Source: Syntrophorhabdaceae bacterium (GTDB lineage: Bacteria > Desulfobacterota > Syntrophorhabdia > Syntrophorhabdales > Syntrophorhabdaceae). From it: a stretch of 52,011 nucleotides of DNA. The translations under genes were made by a program, and so were the position numbers. Of the stretch, positions 43,431 through 50,073 are shown one piece after another; the first letter of the stretch is position 1; the number at the start of each line of letters is the position of its first letter. The stretch covers positions 1 through 52,011 of the forward strand of contig DATKMQ010000011.1 in the NCBI GenBank assembly GCA_035541755.1, written 5' to 3'. The notes beneath the pieces were generated by a model, which was not told the DNA's origin, did no database searches, and worked only from the letters and a program-made list of their open reading frames with translations.

Positions 43431-43673
43431 GTGTCTAAGACCACTTCCGAAGAGCTCGACCAAGCCCAGGCCGCTATCTCTGCTGTCATGTCCGGACACC
43501 GCGCGACCTTCCAAGAGGATAATGTTATATACGGGAATGATTTGACCAGTTGTTGCTGTCGCATTCGTGTAAGAATCAACGATGAACAGGGCAGGACCAG
43601 CGAAAACACCTTCCAAAGAACTCCGCAAAAGAAGTCCAAGACGGCAGAGAAGCTGGAGATGAATAGAAAATGA
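43431..43673 (+). CDS. Short hypothetical protein of the mobility module
   Basis: An 80-residue frame with GTG start (MSKTTSEELDQAQAAISAVM) and no clear ribosome site. Its stop overlaps the next start by 4 bp (ATGA), the chief argument that it is translated. No family recognised; the basic C-terminal tail and Cys cluster SCCC are its only features. It may be the remnant of a larger gene. Confidence 0.35.
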   Translation: MSKTTSEELDQAQAAISAVMSGHRATFQEDNVIYGNDLTSCCCRIRVRINDEQGRTSENTFQRTPQKKSKTAEKLEMNRK

Positions 43674-44107
43674 CGAGACGCAAATACGTCACGAATAAAC
43701 TCCCGCCCTTTGTACCACTGCCCTGGGAGATCTTAAATGGCCAGGCATATAAAGATTTGCCCCCATCCGCTGCAAAGGCACTTCCTTATTTTCTCGGTAA
43801 CAAGGAAACCCGAAAGAAACACTACGCCGATCCTCTACGGTATGAGATCCCTTTTACTTTCAAATACAGTGAGGGCGAGCGCTTCGGTTTTGCCCGACGG
43901 ACCTTCCACCAGATCATATCGAATCTCATGAGGTTTGGGTTTATCGATCCTGTAACGAAAGGCGGGATGAAAGGGTGCGGCTTCACAAGAAGCAAGTTCA
44001 AGTTGTCCCAGAGATGGAAACATTATGGAACACCAGAATTCGTTGAAATCACAAAATGGGAGTACTTCCCCCAGCAAAACCCAAGGACACAAGGAATAAG
44101 TTATTGA
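43670..44107 (+). CDS. Winged-helix-like protein of integrative elements
   Basis: A 145-residue basic protein: FVPLPWEILNGQAYKDLPPS, AAKALPYFLGN, a middle part SEGERFGFARRTFHQIISNLM with RFGFIDPVTKGGM that looks like a winged-helix DNA-binding unit (recognition helix FARRTFHQIIS, wing FIDPVTKGG), and an aromatic C-terminus. Similar proteins occur next to integrases and excisionases in proteobacterial islands, where they resemble replication-initiator N-domains; I cannot name the family. Its position just after iteron-like repeats makes a replication or regulation role for the excised island plausible. Confidence 0.65.
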   Translation: MTRRKYVTNKLPPFVPLPWEILNGQAYKDLPPSAAKALPYFLGNKETRKKHYADPLRYEIPFTFKYSEGERFGFARRTFHQIISNLMRFGFIDPVTKGGMKGCGFTRSKFKLSQRWKHYGTPEFVEITKWEYFPQQNPRTQGISY

Positions 44108-44543
44108 TTAATATTGGAGGCAAAATCAGAGGGGACAGGATAACTTTAAAGGCAAGGGTATTTCTTGCACTCAAAACCGGTATTTCTTGCACTAAGGAAT
44201 ACCTGATAGATCACGCAAGGGCAGAAAGTACACCTGTAGAAGGAAAGGCACACATATCGGAAGTGCAAAAAATGAACATGTTTACTATATATAGCCATCT
44301 TCCGTTTCGTTTTCTTCTTTCTATCACTCTTTTCTATCACTCTCAGGGGTTGATTCTTTTGAGCGTCTCAAGAGAGGGCTCAAATAAGAGCGCGGGTCCT
44401 TCCCGGAGCTGTTTCTCTTGCGATAGCCAAGGGCGCGAGCATTCAGTACTTTTGGAGAAAAAACCCAGTGGAAAAATGGAAACGACCAAAAAGATGGCAA
44501 GTTTGCCGTTAACTAAGAAAACAAGTGTGGCTGGATTGAGTTC
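44108..44543. other. Non-coding stretch with a pair of 15-bp repeats
   Basis: A long frame in this stretch lacks a ribosome site and has non-protein-like composition, so I do not call it. The segment carries the direct repeats at 44157-44193 and may hold the promoter of the HTH-integrase genes. Confidence 0.45.
44157..44193. repeat. Tandem operator-like repeats
   Basis: GGTATTTCTTGCACT occurs at 44157-44171 and 44179-44193, a 22-bp period (two helical turns), typical of two binding sites on one DNA face. Possibly bound by one of the HTH proteins next to it. Confidence 0.6.
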
Positions 44544-44639
44544 ATGAAAATCCTTACCTGTAAACAGGTCGCTGAAATGCTTCAGGCAAAACCATCAACG
44601 GCATATGCGTGGGCGAGGGGGCCAAATCTTTCTTGTTGA
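44544..44639 (+). pseudogene. Truncated excisionase-like HTH peptide (31 aa)
   Basis: The frame reads MKILTCKQVAEMLQAKPSTA then YAWARG before an early stop. This is the first helix-turn-helix of an HTH_17/excisionase-type domain without the wing. It ends 3 bp before the next, intact HTH gene, so it looks like a broken duplicate, or the N-terminal remnant of a tandem pair. Confidence 0.5.
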
Positions 44640-44642
44640 AGA

Positions 44643-45017
44643 ATGAGCGCCCGTCAACACTTAGACCCGAGATTGATGATGGAATCTAGCTTTCTTACCA
44701 TAGAAGAGGTCTCGAAATATCTCAATATTAACGTCAAGACGTTGTACGCGAAGGTAAGGAGCATCCCACACTATAAAATTGGAAGGCTGTTGCGGTTTAA
44801 GAAGGAAGATATCGATCAATGGATGGAATCAAGCAGGATGGAGGGATGTATTACCCATCCGCCCCGAAACGAAAAATGCCGGAAAGCCACGTTTCGCGAC
44901 GAAAGCGGAGATGTCCATGCTCTCGTGCGCAGAGCAATTGACGAGATTAAAGGTATCGGGTATACTCCCCATTGTGGAAAGTCAGATCGGATCAAGAGCC
45001 TCGGAAAGGAGGAATGA
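44643..45017 (+). CDS. Excisionase-family (HTH_17/AlpA-like) DNA-binding protein
   Basis: A 124-residue protein with an HTH_17 domain at about 17-65: FLTIEEVSKYLNINVKTLYA, then YKIGRLLRFKKEDIDQWM, the classic pattern of MerR-like excisionases, which bend DNA at att sites and bias the integrase to excision. The C-terminal ~55 residues are not familiar. Its stop directly precedes the integrase ATG and its last codons supply the integrase ribosome site (AAGGAGGA), so the two are coupled. The start may be 44643 or an ATG about 11 codons later; neither has a strong ribosome site. Confidence 0.78.
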   Translation: MSARQHLDPRLMMESSFLTIEEVSKYLNINVKTLYAKVRSIPHYKIGRLLRFKKEDIDQWMESSRMEGCITHPPRNEKCRKATFRDESGDVHALVRRAIDEIKGIGYTPHCGKSDRIKSLGKEE

Positions 45018-46196
45018 ATGGGATTGTACAAAAGAGGCTCAACATGGTGGATCAGCTTTACTTACAATGGGCGCCAGATAAGGCAGTCCACGGAGACAGC
45101 CGACAAGAAGCTGGCGGAGAAGATTCAGCACAAAGTAATGACTGAGGTTGCAGAGGGCAAATGGTTTGAAAAGCAACAAGGAACCCAAACGTTCGCGGAG
45201 ATGATGCAAAGATACATGAAGGAGCATTCAGCGGTCAAAAAGAGGTCGACGGTGCGCGACCAGGCATCCCTTAAGCATTTGCTGCCTTTTTTTGGACTAC
45301 TTTCATTGAGGGAGATCCAGCCGGGCCATATTAGCCGCTACAAAGTTAATCGGCTGGCGGCCAAGGCAGCACCGGGCACCGTCAACAGAGAGCTCGCCCT
45401 GATGAAGCACGCATTCAGCCTATCCATAAGAGAGTGGGGCTGGGCGAAAGAGAACCCTGTGAAAATGGTCTCCATGGAAAAGGAGTCGCCTCACAAGGAC
45501 CGTTGGCTGACAGACGACGAGGAAAGACGCCTCCTTGAGGTATGCCCTGGATGGTTGAAAGAAGTAGTCACGTTCGCCGTGGATGCGGGCTGCAGAAGGG
45601 GAGAAATTCTCTCTCTGGCATGGAAGAGTTTGGATCTTCAAAAAGGGGTTGCGGTGGTATTTGGAAAGAAGACAAGCGAATGGCGCGGCGTCCCGCTGAC
45701 GCAACGCCTCCGGGACATGCTCACAATGAAACAAGCTTCGCAGAAGGTGCGGTCATTGCGCGATAACTCTGTGTTCTGCAACCAGACTGGTCTCGCCGTC
45801 AATATTCACGAGCTTCGCTGGGCCTTCGAGGTCGCTTTGCGGGATGCCGGCATTGACAACTTCAGATTCCATGATCTGAGGCATACGTTTGCCACACGGC
45901 TTGCCCAGAATGGTGTTGATCTATTTACCATCCAGAAGCTTCTCGGCCACAAGTCTTATGCGACCACAGAACGGTATGCGCACCACCACACAGAGAGCCT
46001 TCGAAGAGGCATCAATGTACTCGACGTCTATACGAAGAGTCTGAGTAACGGCGGCGGCGGAGATAAGCAACCAAAGGACGTGTCCGACCGATTTATCACA
46101 AATTTATCACAATCGGCCAAAAACACGCTGGACTTTTCGGGATTAAGAACACGGGAAGTATTTGATATGAAAGAAAATGCGAGAGAGGGGACTTGA
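45018..46196 (+). CDS. int: Tyrosine recombinase (island integrase)
   Basis: Phage-type integrase, 392 residues. An N-terminal arm-binding segment (MGLYKRGSTWWISFTYNGRQ), a SAM-like core-binding domain (about 58-150) and the catalytic domain (from 165) with all key residues: Arg193 (AGCRRGEIL), His285 and Arg288 (HDLRHTFATRL), His311 (LLGHKSY) and nucleophile Tyr320 (TTERYAHH). It is intact. The last codons and stop lie inside the tRNA-Leu attachment sequence, the normal arrangement for an integrase beside its own att site. It should catalyse integration and excision between 1723-1773 and 46177-46227. Confidence 0.95.
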   Translation: MGLYKRGSTWWISFTYNGRQIRQSTETADKKLAEKIQHKVMTEVAEGKWFEKQQGTQTFAEMMQRYMKEHSAVKKRSTVRDQASLKHLLPFFGLLSLREIQPGHISRYKVNRLAAKAAPGTVNRELALMKHAFSLSIREWGWAKENPVKMVSMEKESPHKDRWLTDDEERRLLEVCPGWLKEVVTFAVDAGCRRGEILSLAWKSLDLQKGVAVVFGKKTSEWRGVPLTQRLRDMLTMKQASQKVRSLRDNSVFCNQTGLAVNIHELRWAFEVALRDAGIDNFRFHDLRHTFATRLAQNGVDLFTIQKLLGHKSYATTERYAHHHTESLRRGINVLDVYTKSLSNGGGGDKQPKDVSDRFITNLSQSAKNTLDFSGLRTREVFDMKENAREGT

Positions 46197-46227
46197 ACCC
46201 CTATGGTTTAACCCGCTGGATCCTAAG
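46177..46227. repeat. Right attachment repeat within tRNA-Leu
   Basis: Exact 51-bp copy of 1723-1773. It begins one base beyond the tRNA discriminator and stops within the anticodon loop. It also contains the last 20 bp of the integrase gene. Confidence 0.9.
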
Positions 46228-46259
46228 TCCAGTGCGTCTGCCAGTTCCGCCACTCTCGC
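46178..46259 (-). tRNA. tRNA-Leu (anticodon UAG)
   Basis: A full cloverleaf on the minus strand: acceptor GCGAGAG/CTCTCGC, D arm with AACTGGCAGA, anticodon stem CTGGA/TCCAG with loop CTTAGGA (anticodon TAG), a variable arm GGGTTAAACC, and T arm AGGGG-TTCAAGT-CCCCT. The discriminator is A. CCA is not encoded. Intact after island integration, because the island supplies the 3' part. Confidence 0.97.
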
Positions 46260-46285
46260 CTGCTTGATATTATTACGTTCTTGTG

Positions 46286-47299
46286 TCATCTGTCAATTGC
46301 CCCGACCTGCGATGTAGCAAATTTGTAGCAATTATCGAGCACCTCCACGCTGGTTCTTAAACTTTCGGGATAATGGTGGGCGTATCTCGTGGTCATCGCA
46401 AGAGTCTTGTGCCCAAGAAGTTCTTTGACCTTGTAAAGATCGACCCCGTTTTGAACAAGCCGTGTGGCAAACGTATGTCTGAGATCGTGAAAATGGAAAT
46501 TCTCTATGGCGGCTTTTTTGAGGGTTTTCCCAAAGGCAACCCTGAGGCTCCTGATTGCTATGGGAAAGACCCTTCCTGAAATTCCTCTCACTTGAACATT
46601 TTTTAGAGTCTCGCATAGGGTATTGGTCATGGGCACACTTCTCTTTGCTCCGTTCTTCGATTTACTCACAAGGATGATCTTCTTGTCAAAGTCTATCTCC
46701 TGCCATTTTAGATTGAGGATCTCTCCCTGTCTCATCCCCGTATGCAACGCCACGATAAGAAGTGTTCTCAGCCACCGAGGATTTGTGGCGCACGCAAGCA
46801 AGGCATTTTCTTCTTTTGGCGTAAGCCACCTGTCACGTGCGTTCCTACTTCCCACAGAAAAGGACAACCGACTCACCGGATTATCTTGCAGCCATTCCCA
46901 TTCTCTAATAGCAACGTTGAACATTCTTCTGAGCAAAGCGAGTTCCTGATACACCGTTGCGGGTTTCACATGTTGCAACCGCCTGGTTCGATGTTCCGCC
47001 ACAATCCTGGTCGATATCTCCGATAAGGTGTATCCGTTGAAAGATTGTCTCAGTCGCTTCACCGTATACGGATCTCTCGAATGGGCATGTTCTGCAAGGT
47101 ATTTTGAGACCATCTCTTCAAACACAATCTTTCTTGCCATAAAGGCCCCCAAATGCCTTCCCTCCATGATATCCATCAGTTTTTTTGCGTACACCTTTTC
47201 CGCAAGCCTTTTGTTACCGGTTTCTAGCGACTCCTGTATTCTCCTGCCTTGATACATAGTACTGAACCAAAAGATTCTCCCCCTTTTATAAAGCCCCAT
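46286..47299 (-). CDS. Second tyrosine recombinase
   Basis: A 337-residue integrase homologous to the one at 45018, sharing the opening MGLYKRG and overall plan. Catalytic residues are present: TGMRQGEIL (Arg), HDLRHTFATRL (His, Arg), LLGHKTLAMTTRYAHH (His, Tyr). The start is ATG at 47299 after AAGGAGG; the frame extends 72 codons further upstream without support. It lies outside the 51-bp repeats, on the other side of the tRNA, and points toward it, with its stop 26 bp from the tRNA 5' end. It therefore belongs to a different, probably older or tandem, element whose other end is not in the window. Confidence 0.92.
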   Translation of the reverse strand: MGLYKRGRIFWFSTMYQGRRIQESLETGNKRLAEKVYAKKLMDIMEGRHLGAFMARKIVFEEMVSKYLAEHAHSRDPYTVKRLRQSFNGYTLSEISTRIVAEHRTRRLQHVKPATVYQELALLRRMFNVAIREWEWLQDNPVSRLSFSVGSRNARDRWLTPKEENALLACATNPRWLRTLLIVALHTGMRQGEILNLKWQEIDFDKKIILVSKSKNGAKRSVPMTNTLCETLKNVQVRGISGRVFPIAIRSLRVAFGKTLKKAAIENFHFHDLRHTFATRLVQNGVDLYKVKELLGHKTLAMTTRYAHHYPESLRTSVEVLDNCYKFATSQVGAIDR

Positions 47300-47702
47300 A
47301 TGGTTACCTCCTTTCTCAGAGCCTTGTCCTGGAGTGGTATTATATCGCAAATCTTCTTCCTCACAACTCGTTATCACGAGATCTCCGCCGATATAATTAT
47401 CCCCGTGAATCAACGGCCGACATTGTACAAGCGTATCACCCGTGAAGCAAACAAATAATGTTACGAGCCTCGGGCATGTCCTGCAAGGCAATATCCGGGC
47501 CCTGAACGTCAGCAAAGGGATGGTAATTCAGGGCCTATCTATTGAACCCCTAAGCGCCTATCGTTATTGTCGGGCGGGTGTGAACTGGGGTTCGTTACTT
47601 ATTGCCGGCTCTTACTCGTCGTTTCGTCCCATAACGCTTATAACCTCCTTTGCACAATAACGGCACAACAGCTTGTCTGTTGAACCCTCAGGGTACAACT
47701 CT
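47300..47702. other. Intergenic stretch, no clear gene
   Basis: Contains the integrase ribosome site and presumably its promoter. No open frame has coding support and I see no further copy of the tRNA att sequence. Confidence 0.5.
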
Positions 47703-48611
47703 TTATACTGCACTTGCACTTAAGGCTCCAGTTGCCTTACGTAGCCGCCTGCTCTTGTATCCGGCCTTGGAAATGTCTCCCAGCCCACCATCTCCCTCAG
47801 GAGCCAGCAGGCTCCTATCCTGGCCCTGCTTTATCTCATTTTTTCGCTCATCTGCGCTCACCTGCGTCTCTGGTATGGGTGACTGGGTGGCAATAAGAGG
47901 TGCGCCCGGCGTTTCCGTCTCAGGCTGCGGCTCATTCGTTGGTGTGGAGATCAGCCCATGGGTATCACGATCCTTGGTCGGACCTCCGTTGTCCGGAAAG
48001 CACTCGGAGATGGCTTCAAGGTTGAGGCCTCCTACATTGTTTTCATCGTTCTCCTTCCCATCGTCTGCGCTCATCTGCGCCGATGGCGAAGTCACGAGGT
48101 CTTCTGTGGTGGTAATTTGTGCCTCGGGCAGAGTGTCAACCATGTCGGCTTCGCCCTCTTCCACATCGTCCTCATCTTCTTGATTCTCCACGATGGCATC
48201 TTCCGTACCGAGTGTCCGCTCGCCAGCTACCTTTCGTTCTAACGCGCTCAACCGCCGTTCTGTGTCAAGCCGGGGGGTCGCCCTATTGTAGAAGTTGAGA
48301 ATGGCATTCGCGGCGGTTACGCGGATGCTGTGCTCATCCCTGTAGTCGTTGACTACAATGTGGAGAACCCGTATGGCATCGGCCATAGCCTCGGGCAGCT
48401 CGCTTACGGCCTCTTCGTATAAGCGTCTCTTTCGCTCGTCATACTCGTTTCGGAAATTGGGCTTCTTGAGCCAGCGCCTCACGGTGGATTCCGCGATGCC
48501 AGCTTTCTGTGCCGCTTCCCCTATGGTTTTCGAGCACATCAGAGCGCCCAATACCCCTTCCTTTAACCTACTGTACTTCTCTCCATGGCCTTTCTTTTGA
48601 TCAGTATCCAT
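47703..48611 (-). CDS. Phage-like helix-turn-helix protein
   Basis: A 302-residue protein. The first ~60 residues carry an HTH of the kind found in phage terminase small subunits and phBC6A51-type proteins (KTIGEAAQKAGIAESTVRRW, then PNFRNEYDERKRRLYEEAV), followed by a helical dimerisation-like segment to about 130 and a long acidic, low-complexity tail (ENQEDEDDVEEGEAD and Pro/Thr-rich repeats). ATG at 48611 with AGGAGG upstream. No large terminase or capsid genes are near, so it is probably an isolated regulatory or packaging relic of the second mobile element. Confidence 0.68.
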   Translation of the reverse strand: MDTDQKKGHGEKYSRLKEGVLGALMCSKTIGEAAQKAGIAESTVRRWLKKPNFRNEYDERKRRLYEEAVSELPEAMADAIRVLHIVVNDYRDEHSIRVTAANAILNFYNRATPRLDTERRLSALERKVAGERTLGTEDAIVENQEDEDDVEEGEADMVDTLPEAQITTTEDLVTSPSAQMSADDGKENDENNVGGLNLEAISECFPDNGGPTKDRDTHGLISTPTNEPQPETETPGAPLIATQSPIPETQVSADERKNEIKQGQDRSLLAPEGDGGLGDISKAGYKSRRLRKATGALSASAV

Positions 48612-48807
48612 GATGAATACCTCCTGCTTTTAGATTCGGGATTTTCGCCCCGTACCCAAATATATAAAAAACGGGAATTTTTTCGGATTGACCTGAGACC
48701 CTGTCCTCCCTTCATATAAGTCCGTCCATTTCCTGGGCTAAACCCTGGACCAAGATATGAGCACATGAGCTGCGGACAAAAATGTCGAGGAGGGTAGACT
48801 ATAGCGG

Positions 48808-49170
48808 TTACGTATCTGTCATATATGGCAGTTCAAATCCATATCGGACTCCCCGTCCTGTATCGCCCTGCACGATACTAAAGACACCGGTCACCCAAGA
48901 GAGGGATTTTTGTTGGACTCGAGGATTCGAAGAAGACCCGGAAGCTGGCGGTGCATTCGGAGAGGATGCTCGTCCGCCGGGCGGTATTCCGTATAACAAT
49001 GTAGACAGTAATCTGAAAAATCCAAGCTGTCCGTGCGAGTCGCGACAACGGCAGAGTACAATGTCAAGATTCGTTAATCTCCGGTAGTGAAGGTACCGAC
49101 AATACTCTTCACCGGTCACTTCATAATTTTCTATATGCTTCTCAAATAATGCCACTTTAAGCTTGACCAC
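48808..49170 (-). CDS. Doubtful small protein behind a Pho-like promoter
   Basis: A 120-codon frame that opens MVKLKVALFEKHIENYEVTG, then EEYCRYLHYRRLTNL, which reads like protein for about 45 residues. The remainder has composition atypical of a fold and overlaps a likely transposase remnant on the other strand. GTG start at 49170. It may be the 5' remnant of a Pho-controlled gene cut off by an insertion. Unknown function. Confidence 0.3.
   Translation of the reverse strand: MVKLKVALFEKHIENYEVTGEEYCRYLHYRRLTNLDIVLCRCRDSHGQLGFFRLLSTLLYGIPPGGRASSPNAPPASGSSSNPRVQQKSLSWVTGVFSIVQGDTGRGVRYGFELPYMTDT
48903..49004 (+). pseudogene. Possible remnant of an IS110-type transposase N-terminus
   Basis: A plus-strand frame reads GIFVGLEDSKKTRKLAVHSE and ends after RAVFRITM with a stop. 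FVGLD.xKKTxKLAV resembles the first beta strand of the DEDD transposase domain of IS110 elements (with Glu for Asp here). Only about 33 codons remain. Weakly supported. Confidence 0.3.
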
Positions 49171-49227
49171 GACAACAACTCACTTCAGTCGAATTAGATA
49201 CCTGCTACCCCGAGATGTTCCAATATC

Positions 49228-49281
49228 ACTATGTGAGGGGAAGGTTAAGGAACGACAAATTTGAAAGAAATATTCTGTTAA
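49228..49281 (-). promoter_or_regulatory. Degenerate copy of the Pho promoter of the HAD-fusion gene
   Basis: Minus strand: TTAAC (49277-49281), TTTCT (49266-49270), TTTGT (49255-49259), TTAAC (49244-49248), 11 bp apart, then 10 bp, then CATAGT (49228-49233). The first part is base-identical to 32817-32840 over at least 20 bp. It lies outside the island. Confidence 0.55.
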
Positions 49282-49437
49282 CAGTCCAATCCAGGGTCCG
49301 GTCATTCCCTAAACGAGACGCACGTCAGGTCCAATCCACAGGAGCGACGACACAGAGAAACTAGCCTGGTCCACAATTTGACATCTATCCGGGGCAGTAT
49401 CATAATTAGACAGTATCGAACGAGGAAGGAGGGGCCG

Positions 49438-50070
49438 ATGGACGAAGAAGAGAAAAAGACCGATGGCGAGAAGGGGCTTACACGCCGTCAATTCATAAAA
49501 TCTGTGGGCACGGCTGCGGCCGTAACCGCGGTATCCGGGAGGATAGCCGCCGCGGCAGAAGAAAAGGAGGATACTCTCCTTCCGGCGGACAAGCTCGCCA
49601 AGATCACGCTCACGATTAACGGCCGGCGGCACAGACTCGTTGTAGAGCCTCGCTGGTCGCTCCTCTATGTGCTGAGGGAACGTCTTGGTCTTACAGGAAC
49701 CAAGGTGGGATGCGAACGGGGCGAGTGCGGGGCATGCACGGTCTTGATTGACGGCATCCCCAAGTACGCATGCATGACCCTTGCCGTGGAGGCGGAAGGC
49801 ACGTCTATAACCACGCTTGAAGGCTTGATGAACGGGGACGAATTGGGAGCCGTGCAGCAGGCCTTTCTCGAAGAGGATGCCTTTCAGTGCGGTTACTGCA
49901 CCCCTGGCCAGGTGATGGCAGCCGAGGGTCTGCTTCGCGCAAAACCACACCCGACTTTTGATGAAATCCGCAAGGGCATGAGCGGCAACCTGTGCAGATG
50001 CGGCTCCTACGCGCACATATTCAGAGCGGTAGCTAAAGCTGCTGACCTGAAAGCTAAGGGAAAGGAGTAG
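49438..50070 (+). CDS. (2Fe-2S)-binding subunit of a xanthine-dehydrogenase-family oxidoreductase, Tat-exported
   Basis: The small iron-sulfur subunit passes electrons from a molybdenum cofactor site. It has a twin-arginine signal (TRRQFIKSVGTAAAVTAVSG, Arg16-Arg17), a plant-type ferredoxin domain with the first cluster ligands in GCERGECGACTVLIDG plus YACMTLA, and the second, helical cluster domain with FQCGYCTPGQVM and NLCRCGSY. At 210 residues it is the usual size with a Tat leader (compare PaoA/YagT). The start is ATG at 49438 after AGGAGGGG; an ATG 20 codons upstream has no such site. The large subunit starts 3 bp later. The enzyme is probably periplasmic and oxidises an aldehyde or hydroxylates an N-heterocycle or aromatic; the substrate is unknown. 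Confidence 0.93.
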   Translation: MDEEEKKTDGEKGLTRRQFIKSVGTAAAVTAVSGRIAAAAEEKEDTLLPADKLAKITLTINGRRHRLVVEPRWSLLYVLRERLGLTGTKVGCERGECGACTVLIDGIPKYACMTLAVEAEGTSITTLEGLMNGDELGAVQQAFLEEDAFQCGYCTPGQVMAAEGLLRAKPHPTFDEIRKGMSGNLCRCGSYAHIFRAVAKAADLKAKGKE

Positions 50071-50073
50071 ACC

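Larger units (their letters stand above)
1723..46227. mobile_element. 44.5-kb integrative genomic island inserted in tRNA-Leu(UAG)
   Basis: What is seen: a 51-bp perfect direct repeat at 1723-1773 and 46177-46227; the right copy is part of an intact tRNA-Leu gene; a tyrosine integrase lies directly inside that end with excisionase-like HTH genes before it. Known of such elements: tyrosine integrases use the anticodon-loop-to-3'-end part of tRNA genes as attachment core and restore the tRNA on integration. Here the identity starts one base past the discriminator and ends in the anticodon loop, exactly as expected. Inferred: everything between the repeats arrived as one unit, including the phosphate-starvation cargo. 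No conjugation, capsid or terminase genes are visible inside, so it would need a helper or another route for transfer between cells. Excision should yield a circle of about 44,454 bp. Confidence 0.85.

Noticed and set aside
44056-44547. A 163-codon frame on the plus strand
   Set aside because: It overlaps the winged-helix gene, lacks a ribosome site, and its residue make-up is not protein-like.
48785-48860. A tRNA-like sequence with TTCAAAT
   Set aside because: The bases flanking the putative T loop cannot form a 5-bp stem and no acceptor stem closes.
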